Shown here piece after piece: positions 16,415-22,954 of a stretch of 24,785 nt of DNA. The notes beneath the pieces are model-generated. The model had not been told where the DNA came from. It made no database searches and saw only the letters and a program-made list of their open reading frames with translations. Source of the stretch: CAZIPN01 sp964541225 (GTDB lineage: Bacteria; Actinomycetota; Coriobacteriia; Anaerosomatales; JAAXUF01); the NCBI GenBank assembly GCA_964541225.1, contig CAZIPN010000029.1, positions 1-24,785 of the forward strand. Reading direction: 5' to 3'. Both the position numbers and the translations under genes were made by a program. Position 1 is the stretch's first letter, and every line of letters starts with the position of its first letter.

Positions 16415-16996
16415 CTACTTGAAACTGTCGGGGTAGAGCTTCTCGTAGTGATCGCGATTGCGAACGACAGTCAGCACGTATGTTCTGGTCTCTGGAAACG
16501 CGATGGCGGCGCGAATGTCGCCACCCTTCTTCTTCCACTCGTCGGCATGGCGCAAGCCAGCGTTGTATGCCGCAAGCGAAGTCTCGATCTCGTGGTAGCG
16601 GTTCACGAGGTAGCGGATGTAGGCGGTCCCATATTCGATGTTGACCGCCGGACTCGTTAGATCACTGGATGGGAATCGTTTGGAGTCCACCACCCCCGCG
16701 CGCGCCAGGTCACGAGCCGTCTCCGGTTTGACCTGCATGAGCCCGACAGCACCCGCTCCAGACGTACGCTCCGGCCTCCACCCCGACTCGGCGTTGATGA
16801 CGGCCGCAACGACGTAGGGATTGACGCGGTGCCGTTGTGCCGAGTCGGCGATCTGCGTCTCGTACTTCAGCGGGTAGTACCGCCTCTGCCAAGACGACGG
16901 ACCCCGAGCGAACAGCAACGTCACCACGCCGAGGAGTATCACGGTCCCAAACGCGATCCACCGCAAACTCGCCCGAACGGTGCCTCCACGACTCAC
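16415..16996 (-). CDS. Membrane-anchored lytic transglycosylase (SLT domain)
   Basis: A 193-residue protein with one N-terminal hydrophobic segment (about 11-30) acting as a signal anchor, then a Slt70-type catalytic domain. Glu70 in N-A-E-S-G-W is the expected acid catalyst. The other family motifs follow: G-A-V-G-L-M-Q-V-K-P-E-T-A, N-I-E-Y-G-T-A-Y-I-R-Y-L, and S-L-A-A-Y-N-A-G. It would cleave the glycan strands of peptidoglycan outside the membrane, forming 1,6-anhydro ends. The GTG start overlaps the coaE stop by 4 nt (GTGA), so translation is coupled. There are no cell-wall binding repeats. The closest named relatives are MltC/EmtA/Slt-like enzymes, but a symbol is not justified. Confidence 0.92.
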   Translation of the reverse strand: MSRGGTVRASLRWIAFGTVILLGVVTLLFARGPSSWQRRYYPLKYETQIADSAQRHRVNPYVVAAVINAESGWRPERTSGAGAVGLMQVKPETARDLARAGVVDSKRFPSSDLTSPAVNIEYGTAYIRYLVNRYHEIETSLAAYNAGLRHADEWKKKGGDIRAAIAFPETRTYVLTVVRNRDHYEKLYPDSFK

Positions 16997-17607
16997 GATC
17001 GCTCGCCCACCGCCAGACGTTCCTGCCAGAAGCGCTCAAGCGCCGAGAGGAACTCCTCTTTCGAACCATCATTGGTGATCACGAAGTCCGCAAGCTTGGC
17101 CCGCTCGACATCTCCAGCTTGCACGGCGAGCCTGCGCCTGACCTCCGCTTCCGACAGACGCTCACTCACGGCTCGGGCGACACGCACGTCCTCAGGCGCG
17201 GCAATCGCGAGCACCACGTCCGCGAGCTCTGCGAACACCGGCGCCTCGGCAAGAAGCGGGACCTCGAGTACGACGACGAGCGGCGGATCGGGCAGCAGCC
17301 GCATGTTGGCGATAGCCGGACCGACTTCGCGCGCGACCGCTGGATGCACGATCGCATTGAGGCGCCGGGCACTCTCAAGCGACCGAAACGCCTCCGTGGC
17401 GAGCGCCGCGCGGTTCAGGCTGCCGTCTGGATGCAGCACCTGACCGCCGAACTCCTCGGCAACACGCGCCAGCACGGGCGAACCCGGCTCCAGAACGTTC
17501 ACAGCGACCTGATCGGCATCGACGGCGACCGCGCCCTTGGAGCGCAGGAACTGCGCGGCCGTGCTCTTGCCGGCCCCGATGCCTCCGGTAATGACGACTA
17601 CTTCCAT
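16993..17607 (-). CDS. coaE: Dephospho-CoA kinase
   Basis: A 204-residue protein of family length that performs the last step of coenzyme A synthesis, phosphorylating the 3'-hydroxyl of dephospho-CoA. The P-loop is G-G-I-G-A-G-K-S-T (8-16). D-A-D-Q-V follows the first helix, with an I-V-H-P-A-V motif mid-protein and V-L-E-V-P-L-L-A-E, where the family has D-V-P-L-L-F-E. The start is ATG 17607. It lies after the rpsA terminator, so it needs read-through or its own promoter in the 120-bp gap. Its stop overlaps the transglycosylase start. Order rpsA, coaE, transglycosylase, uvrB. Confidence 0.95.
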   Translation of the reverse strand: MEVVVITGGIGAGKSTAAQFLRSKGAVAVDADQVAVNVLEPGSPVLARVAEEFGGQVLHPDGSLNRAALATEAFRSLESARRLNAIVHPAVAREVGPAIANMRLLPDPPLVVVLEVPLLAEAPVFAELADVVLAIAAPEDVRVARAVSERLSEAEVRRRLAVQAGDVERAKLADFVITNDGSKEEFLSALERFWQERLAVGERS

Positions 17608-17660
17608 GTCCCATCCCTAACACGAAGACGGCACCACGCCCACCCCTGCGCGACATATCC

Positions 17661-17705
17661 CCAAGAAACAGCGGGGTCGGAAAGCACACCTGCCTTCCGA
17701 CCCCG
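17661..17705 (-). terminator. Rho-independent terminator of rpsA
   Basis: On the minus strand a stem of about 11 perfect pairs (CGGGGTCGGAA with TTCCGACCCCG), extended by a G-T and two G-C pairs, spans 17672-17705. It is followed by CTGTTTCTTGG. It begins 22 nt after the rpsA stop. The T-tract is imperfect, but the stem is the strongest intergenic hairpin seen in the window. Confidence 0.85.
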
Positions 17706-17727
17706 AAAACCCATACGGTCAGCGGCG

Positions 17728-19224
17728 CTACTCCGCCGCGGCTTCCTCGCCCGCTTCGACGATCTCAGCTTCCGCGGCAGCCGCAACCGCCTCCTCGGCG
17801 ACCTCCTCGGCCTCCTCGGCAGCTTCTGCCGTGTCCTCGGCGACTACCTCTGCCTCAGCCGCCTCGGCCACGGCCTCTTCAGCGACTTCCTCGACAACCT
17901 CGGCGGCTTCAAGGGCTTCGTCGGCAACCTCCTCGGCATTCTCGGCAGCCACTTCTTCGGGAGCCTCGGTAGCAGCCTCGGCTTCCTCGGCCTCGTCGGC
18001 CGCTTCGGCCTGCGCAGTCTCGGTGCCCTCGGCACCTTCGGTCGCTGATGCCGCTTCGGTCTCGGCTTCGGCTTCTTCGCCCTCTTCCTCCGACCCACCG
18101 ACAATCTCGATCTCAATGCCGAGCGTCTCGGCGGCGGAACGCATGGACAGCGAGATGCGGCGTCTGTCCAGGTCGATGTCCATAACCTTGACGTGCACCG
18201 TCTGGCCAACCGACGTGACCTGATCGGGAGTCTCGACGTGGCCCTTGGCCATTTCGGAGATGTGGACGAGTCCTTCCACACCATCGCCGAGTTCGACGAA
18301 GACGCCGAACGGCACGAGCTTGGTCACGGTGCCTTCGACGATCGCGCCGACCGGGAAGTCCTTGACGAGCGCTTTCCACGGATCCTCGGTGGTCTGCTTC
18401 AGACCAAGCGAGATTCTCTCGCGGTCCAGATCGACGTCGAGCACCTGCACGTTCACTGGATCGCCGACCTTGACGACCTCGGACGGATGATTCACGTGGC
18501 TCCACGACAGCTCGGAGATGTGCACCAACCCGTCAATACCGCCGAGATCGACAAATGCGCCGAAGTCGACGATCGAGGAGACGCTGCCCGGAAGGATCAT
18601 GCCCTTCTGCAGCTTGGTGAGAATCTCGGCGCGCTCGTGCTTGCGACCCTCTTCGAGCACGACGCGACGGGACAGCACGACGTTGTTGCGATTGCGGTCC
18701 ATCTCGATAACGCGCGCCTCGAGCCGCGTGCCGGTGTAGGCCGCGAGATCCTTGACGCGACGCAGGTCCACGAGTGAGGCGGGCAGGAAGCCGCGCAAAC
18801 CGATGTCGAGGATGAGACCGCCCTTGACGACCTCGATGACTTCGCCTTCGACGTTCTCGCCGGAGCTGAACTTCTCCTCGATCTTGCTCCATGCGCGCTC
18901 GTACTCGGCGCGCTTCTTGGACAAGATCAGACGGCCGTCCTTGTCCTCCTTCTGGAGAACCAGAGCTTCGACTGCATCGCCGATGGACACGATCTCTGAC
19001 GGATTGGCGTCTTTGCGAATCGACAGCTCACGAGCCGGGATGACGCCTTCGGACTTGTAGCCGATATCGAGCAGGACCTCATCCCGCTCAACCTGGACGA
19101 CGGTACCGCTGACGAGATCTCCCTCGTCGAAGTCGGTCATCGTACCGTCGATGAGAGCGTGCATCTCTTCGTCGGTGTAGTCACATTGCTCGATGACCGT
19201 GCCGGTCTCTTGCAGATCACTCAT
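17728..19224 (-). CDS. rpsA: 30S ribosomal protein S1 with long acidic C-terminal tail
   Basis: A 498-residue protein with four S1 RNA-binding domains at about 35-106, 122-192, 208-278 and 293-364. The third and fourth have the typical D-F-G-A-F-V and P-F-G-V-F-V cores and G-L-V-H-I-S-E. Four-domain S1 proteins are usual in actinobacteria, against six in E. coli. It helps recruit mRNA to the 30S subunit. Residues 365-498 are an Ala/Glu-rich tail with no Lys or Arg at all. ATG 19224 gives M-S-D-L-Q; an in-frame GTG at 19239 is an alternative and neither site has an ideal Shine-Dalgarno. The leader has 40-bp-phased repeats and a possible upstream peptide. Confidence 0.94.
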   Translation of the reverse strand: MSDLQETGTVIEQCDYTDEEMHALIDGTMTDFDEGDLVSGTVVQVERDEVLLDIGYKSEGVIPARELSIRKDANPSEIVSIGDAVEALVLQKEDKDGRLILSKKRAEYERAWSKIEEKFSSGENVEGEVIEVVKGGLILDIGLRGFLPASLVDLRRVKDLAAYTGTRLEARVIEMDRNRNNVVLSRRVVLEEGRKHERAEILTKLQKGMILPGSVSSIVDFGAFVDLGGIDGLVHISELSWSHVNHPSEVVKVGDPVNVQVLDVDLDRERISLGLKQTTEDPWKALVKDFPVGAIVEGTVTKLVPFGVFVELGDGVEGLVHISEMAKGHVETPDQVTSVGQTVHVKVMDIDLDRRRISLSMRSAAETLGIEIEIVGGSEEEGEEAEAETEAASATEGAEGTETAQAEAADEAEEAEAATEAPEEVAAENAEEVADEALEAAEVVEEVAEEAVAEAAEAEVVAEDTAEAAEEAEEVAEEAVAAAAEAEIVEAGEEAAAE

Positions 19225-19264
19225 GCGTTCGGACCCCACTTCTCTCTCGGGGCCCCGAGGTCAT
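19219..19264 (-). CDS. Possible 15-codon leader peptide overlapping the rpsA start
   Basis: From the upstream copy of the duplicated CGAACGCATG start context, an ATG at 19264 opens a 15-codon frame (MTSGPRERSGVRTHE). Its TGA lies inside the second and third codons of rpsA in the +1 frame. The arrangement would allow translational coupling. No clear ribosome site precedes it, so this is a hypothesis. Confidence 0.2.
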
Positions 19265-19322
19265 GCGTTCGTCGCCTACAGGGGGATGATCGTCGGGGAC
19301 AAGGACCGTCGTCGCCTACAGG
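19221..19322 (-). repeat. 40-bp-phased direct repeats in the rpsA leader
   Basis: TCATGCGTTCG occurs at 19221-19231 and 19261-19271, and TCGTCGCCTACAGG at 19269-19282 and 19309-19322; both pairs are exactly 40 bp apart. The first copy of the 11-mer contains the rpsA ATG (on the minus strand). A perfect 14-bp palindrome CTCGGGGCCCCGAG (19246-19259) lies between. This looks like a decayed tandem array of a 40-bp unit in the 5' leader. Confidence 0.75.
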
Positions 19323-19327
19323 TATCC

Positions 19328-19337
19328 GTACATGTAC
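19328..19337. other. GTACATGTAC palindrome between the B12 radical SAM gene and rpsA
   Basis: A perfect 10-bp palindrome, AT-rich for its surroundings, in the gap where the rpsA promoter must lie if rpsA has its own. It could be an operator. No regulator is suggested by the sequence. Confidence 0.3.
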
Positions 19338-19403
19338 TCCGGGGGCCAACAGGACATGGCACCAAGCTCAGCGCTTGGACAGCCGACTGGAAAGTGTACA
19401 GCA

Positions 19404-20672
19404 CTACAGCCGCGCGCGGTAGCTGTTCTGCTCTGCGGCAGCCATGACCTCGAGTCGGCGAATGTCGGCGAATGGAATCTCGCGAGTCTGGATGACCGCG
19501 TGCGCGGGCAGCTCCTGATACTCAAGACCCAACTCGCGCGAACGTCCGTGGAGGTCCGTGCCCGGCAACACGTGCAGCGTCGAGGACTGCACGACCCCCG
19601 GATCGAGGGAGAGAAGCCAGCGCAATCCAGCAATCACGTCGAATGCGTCATCACCCGGCAGACCGATGATGAGGTCGCACTCCACGGTGATGCCGCAGCG
19701 CTTGAGCTCGGCCACGCCCTGTGCAAACCGCTGAGCGTCAAATGAGCGATGAGACGTTCGCAGAGCCGCATCGCCGATGGACTGCGGCCCTGTTTCGACC
19801 GAGGTCACACCAGCGCGCTTCAAGTCGCGAGCTTGCTCGGCGTCGATGCGCTCGACGTCGATTTCGACCGTGTGCAGCTCCAGCCCGCGGCGTGCGTACG
19901 GCTCAAGCATGTCGGCAAGCCAATGGAGTCGATCGGGCGTGAGGTTGAACACGGAGTCAACAAAGGAGAACACCTCAACCTGTGGTGAAGTCGCCACCGC
20001 CTGAATCTCGGCGGCGATGCGCTCGGGCGAGAAGCTCCTCACCCGTGTGCTGCCCTTGCCTTCGAAGCAGTAGCCGCATCGATGCGGGCAACCTCGATAC
20101 GTCTCGACATAGGACAGGCGAGACAACGGTTCGAGAACCCCCGAGAGATACGGGGACGGGATGGTGTCGAGATCGTCAATGAGCGGTCGGTCACGCGCGC
20201 TTGTGATGGTGTCGCCGTCTCGAGCGGTCACCCCGGGGCACATCCACATGCGCTTGCCTGAGGCAAGCACGCGCAGTAGCTCGGCGAACGTCTCCTCCCC
20301 CTCGCCACGCACGACTGCGTCGACGGCGGGATGCGACGCCAGCACTTCCTCGGCAACTGGGCTGACTTCAGGACCGCCGAGGATGATCGTGATGTCGCGG
20401 TTCGCGTTGCGGATGATCGAACACGCCTCGAAGACGGCCCGAGCACTCCAGCAACTCACAGAAAACGCTACGACATCCGGAGCGATGCGCAAGACGCGAT
20501 ACGCCACCCACCACGGGTCGAGTTCGGTTGTCAGATCCAGCGTCTGGAAGGCGACCTTGCCTCTCAGCCGGTCGTTCGCCTCCGCATACGCACGCAAATA
20601 GCCGAGCGCAAGCGACTGATAGCCGGGGTAGTTGAGTGAGACAAGCGCGACCTTGAGTGAACCTTCGGTCAT
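19404..20672 (-). CDS. B12-binding-domain radical SAM protein of unknown function
   Basis: A 422-residue class B radical SAM enzyme. The N-terminal 150 or so residues form a B12-binding Rossmann fold (L-N-Y-P-G-Y-Q-S-L-A-L-G-Y-L, D-V-V-A-F-S-V-S-C-W-S, I-I-L-G-G-P-E-V-S, G-E-G-E-E-T-F). The radical SAM core follows, with C195-P-H-R-C199-G-Y-C202 binding the [4Fe-4S] cluster. The D-x-H-x-x-G cobalamin ligand motif is absent, as in many of this class. The opening resembles proteins carrying a C-terminal DUF4080, but that extra domain is missing here. Relatives methylate or rearrange unreactive carbons; the substrate here is unknown. ATG 20672 follows the previous stop by 2 nt behind GAGGTGG, so the two genes are translated together. 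Confidence 0.85.
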   Translation of the reverse strand: MTEGSLKVALVSLNYPGYQSLALGYLRAYAEANDRLRGKVAFQTLDLTTELDPWWVAYRVLRIAPDVVAFSVSCWSARAVFEACSIIRNANRDITIILGGPEVSPVAEEVLASHPAVDAVVRGEGEETFAELLRVLASGKRMWMCPGVTARDGDTITSARDRPLIDDLDTIPSPYLSGVLEPLSRLSYVETYRGCPHRCGYCFEGKGSTRVRSFSPERIAAEIQAVATSPQVEVFSFVDSVFNLTPDRLHWLADMLEPYARRGLELHTVEIDVERIDAEQARDLKRAGVTSVETGPQSIGDAALRTSHRSFDAQRFAQGVAELKRCGITVECDLIIGLPGDDAFDVIAGLRWLLSLDPGVVQSSTLHVLPGTDLHGRSRELGLEYQELPAHAVIQTREIPFADIRRLEVMAAAEQNSYRARL

Positions 20673-20674
20673 GA

Positions 20675-21553
20675 TCAGCCCACCTCAAGCGGTGCGAAAG
20701 AGCGCGCGATCTTCTCGGCGGTCTCAACCGCGTCGGGGGGCGGAGCGAGCGTGCTCAGTACGCTGGGTGACGCGCCGGGGATCGCTCCACTGCAGACGCG
20801 AACGAGCGCGCACGAGCGGCATGCCGCCGACTTCTCGCCCGGGATTCCGCGATACATCGAGGAGAGATGCAGGTGCCATCCGCTGGCCCTGCCACACGGC
20901 ATGCCCTCAACTTCCACCCACGTTGCGCACACGATTCCTGTGTCGCACGCAGCCGAAAGCCACGGCTCGGCACGGCGCAGATCGAGGTCGACGTCAGTGA
21001 TCGCCAGCGTCACCGCATTGGCGCCAAGCTCGGCAGCAAGCGTGACCATCGCAGGCGCGTCGTCGAGATTATGTCGGCAGACCGGCACGCGCGCGACCAC
21101 GTGCACGTTCGTCCCCGTCTCGAGCGCGGCGTTGAGGAAGGTACGGACCCCGGCGACGGTACCCTCGAACGACCCTCGCCTTCCGACAAGCCCGTCGTGC
21201 CGATCAGACGACGAGCCAAGCAGCGGGAACGTCAGATGCCGGACTCCCGCCGACAACGTGCGCTCGGCCATGCCAGAAGCAGCCAGCGCACAGGCGTCGG
21301 ATTCCAGCCGAATCCGGCCTGCACCTGCGGAAACGCAGGCCGCCAGTATGCCGAAGAGATTGGGATGGCTGAAAGGCTCAACGCCCGTGAGCGCGAGGTT
21401 CGGCATGCCCCGCGAAGACCACGTGCTGGTCGCCGCTTCGATCGCGGCGAGTACCTCTTGCGTGTCGCGCAGCGTCTCGGCGCCAGCCCGATGGCAGCGG
21501 ACACATCGGAAAGCGCCGGAGTCGCCAAGATTGATGCTCGCGAATGACAGCAC
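20675..21553 (-). CDS. Radical-SAM-like protein with degenerate cluster motif and SPASM-like cysteines
   Basis: A 292-residue protein with the layout of a short radical SAM enzyme but an incomplete cluster motif. Where C-x3-C-x2-C is expected, residues 13-20 read G-A-F-R-C17-V-R-C20, so the first Cys is Gly. The next element, L-T-G-V-E-P-F-S-H-P, matches the G-G-E-P SAM-binding motif with one change. Near the C terminus C220, then C245-x2-C248-x5-C254, resembles part of a SPASM/Twitch auxiliary-cluster pattern. The start is GTG 21553, with AGGA 6 nt upstream. It is co-translated with the B12 radical SAM gene downstream. It may be an inactive partner, a protein using an unusual cluster, or a diverged enzyme. 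Confidence 0.7.
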   Translation of the reverse strand: MLSFASINLGDSGAFRCVRCHRAGAETLRDTQEVLAAIEAATSTWSSRGMPNLALTGVEPFSHPNLFGILAACVSAGAGRIRLESDACALAASGMAERTLSAGVRHLTFPLLGSSSDRHDGLVGRRGSFEGTVAGVRTFLNAALETGTNVHVVARVPVCRHNLDDAPAMVTLAAELGANAVTLAITDVDLDLRRAEPWLSAACDTGIVCATWVEVEGMPCGRASGWHLHLSSMYRGIPGEKSAACRSCALVRVCSGAIPGASPSVLSTLAPPPDAVETAEKIARSFAPLEVG

Positions 21554-21625
21554 GCGAAGTCCTCACCCAGGGGCTCTCAGTGTAGGACCGGAGTCGGACG
21601 CCGCGCAAACAGCAGAGCCGGGACT

Positions 21626-22798
21626 CTACTCGGCCTCGGACATGAGGCCAGGCGCAATCGTCTCTGGATGCGGGGTGTTCGCGTCCCCGCCGAGCATGCC
21701 GTGCCCGTGGCTTCCGGAGGCCGCTGCCAGCCCCTCGATTCCGCAGGCCGCTGCCCGCCCCTCGCCCGCCACAACCGACGCGCCCGCCTCGCTTCCCGCA
21801 GCCGACGCCAGCTCCTCGCCCTCGGCAGCTGCCACGTGCGCACGCGTGAGCTGATCCCAGGCGGTCGTCCGCGACATGTACACAATCGCAGGAATGCCGA
21901 GGAGCGCAGTAACGGCCACGGTGACCGTCCTCTCGACAACGGATGCAGCCAAACCGATCGTCGCCGACATGCCGAGCAACGCCGCGACCCCCGCGACGCC
22001 GCCCTCTCTCAAGCCCAAGCCGCCCGGGACGATGCCGGTCTTGCCAAGAATCGTGGCGAGCGAGCTGATGATGAACGCCGCTTGCCAATCCACGGAAGTG
22101 GAAACCGCGCCAAATGCGACCTTGAGCTGTATCGCACCGACGGCGACTCGCAGGACATCAAAGGCCATAACCGCAGCTAACAGTCTCGGGTTGCCGAAGA
22201 TCGCACGCACGCCGTCCACAGCGCGAACGAGTGCGCGAGAAAGCCAGTGATGATGGCTGGCATTGCGAAGGTTCCCATCGAAGCGCCGGCCCCACAGTCC
22301 CAGCGCTGCCACTATCGCGGCTGGCAACGCTAGCAAGACCAGCGCTTCAACCACGATCACGCCCCGAGCGAGGAGCAGGGCCGCGCCAAACATCGTGCAC
22401 ACGGAGATGCTCACGATGGCGCGTCCGGCCGCAATTGAGGCAAACGCGGTGGGGCGTAGTCGATGGCGGCCGAACAGCAGCGTTCCTGTGGCCACGAGTC
22501 CGCCCTTGAGCGGCAGGTAGTTCAGCGTGCTGTCCACAATCGAGATGATGGTGATCTCGGCGAAGGGAACGCGCACGTCAAACGCACGGGTAAGCGTTCG
22601 GAGCACCAACGCGGGAAGCATCAGCTGCGCGAACGCGCCCGCTGCCAGGATTGCGACCGTGCCCGCCGAGAGCGCAAGCAAGCCGCGCAGCTGATCGCCT
22701 TTCGACGCGAGGACGACCGCGATTCCGCCCACGACGCCGACGGTGATCGTCCACTGCACCCCCATGAGCAGTGTGCGACGAACTCGCTCGGCAGCCAT
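21626..22798 (-). CDS. YbhN/UPF0104-family integral membrane protein (flippase-like)
   Basis: A 390-residue protein with about eight hydrophobic segments. The lysylphosphatidylglycerol-synthase-type membrane fold is recognised by N-Y-L-P-L-K-G-G in the first half and V-P-G-G-L-G-L-R-E-G-G (about 256-266) in the second. Relatives are the flippase half of MprF, AglD and YbhN, linked to moving or handling lipid-linked molecules. No synthetase domain is attached. The last 65 or so residues form an Ala/Gly/Glu-rich tail with an in-frame 9-residue repeat (E-G-R-A-A-A-C-G-I, E-G-L-A-A-A-S-G-S). ATG 22798 has AGGG 8 nt upstream. It is followed after 72 nt by the two radical-SAM-type genes. Confidence 0.85.
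   Translation of the reverse strand: MAAERVRRTLLMGVQWTITVGVVGGIAVVLASKGDQLRGLLALSAGTVAILAAGAFAQLMLPALVLRTLTRAFDVRVPFAEITIISIVDSTLNYLPLKGGLVATGTLLFGRHRLRPTAFASIAAGRAIVSISVCTMFGAALLLARGVIVVEALVLLALPAAIVAALGLWGRRFDGNLRNASHHHWLSRALVRAVDGVRAIFGNPRLLAAVMAFDVLRVAVGAIQLKVAFGAVSTSVDWQAAFIISSLATILGKTGIVPGGLGLREGGVAGVAALLGMSATIGLAASVVERTVTVAVTALLGIPAIVYMSRTTAWDQLTRAHVAAAEGEELASAAGSEAGASVVAGEGRAAACGIEGLAAASGSHGHGMLGGDANTPHPETIAPGLMSEAE
21719..21764 (-). repeat. In-frame 27-bp repeat in the YbhN-like tail
   Basis: A 19-nt block (GGCCGCTGCC, one variable base, GCCCCTCG) recurs at 21719-21737 and 21746-21764 with a 27-bp period, encoding two 9-residue repeats in the low-complexity C terminus. Such in-frame repeats can change copy number. 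Confidence 0.65.
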
Positions 22799-22954
22799 GA
22801 ACCGACCCTACGCCGCCCACACACCGGGCGCAAGACGCCGAGCCGAGTGCCGCAGCACCCGGGCGCGGCACCGTCGGCAGCATCGCCACTTCCGGAGCAC
22901 ACCCAGACCTCGGCAACCCGCACCCGGCGGCGACCGATGCCCCCGGCATGCCCG

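Noticed and set aside
22847..22871. GTGCCGC/GCGGCAC hairpin in the gap after polA as a terminator
   Set aside because: A 7-bp stem with an 11-nt loop and no T-run on either strand; not convincing.
22578..22949. Minus-strand frame in the polA to YbhN gap
   Set aside because: It overlaps the start of the YbhN-like gene in another frame and shows no conserved features.
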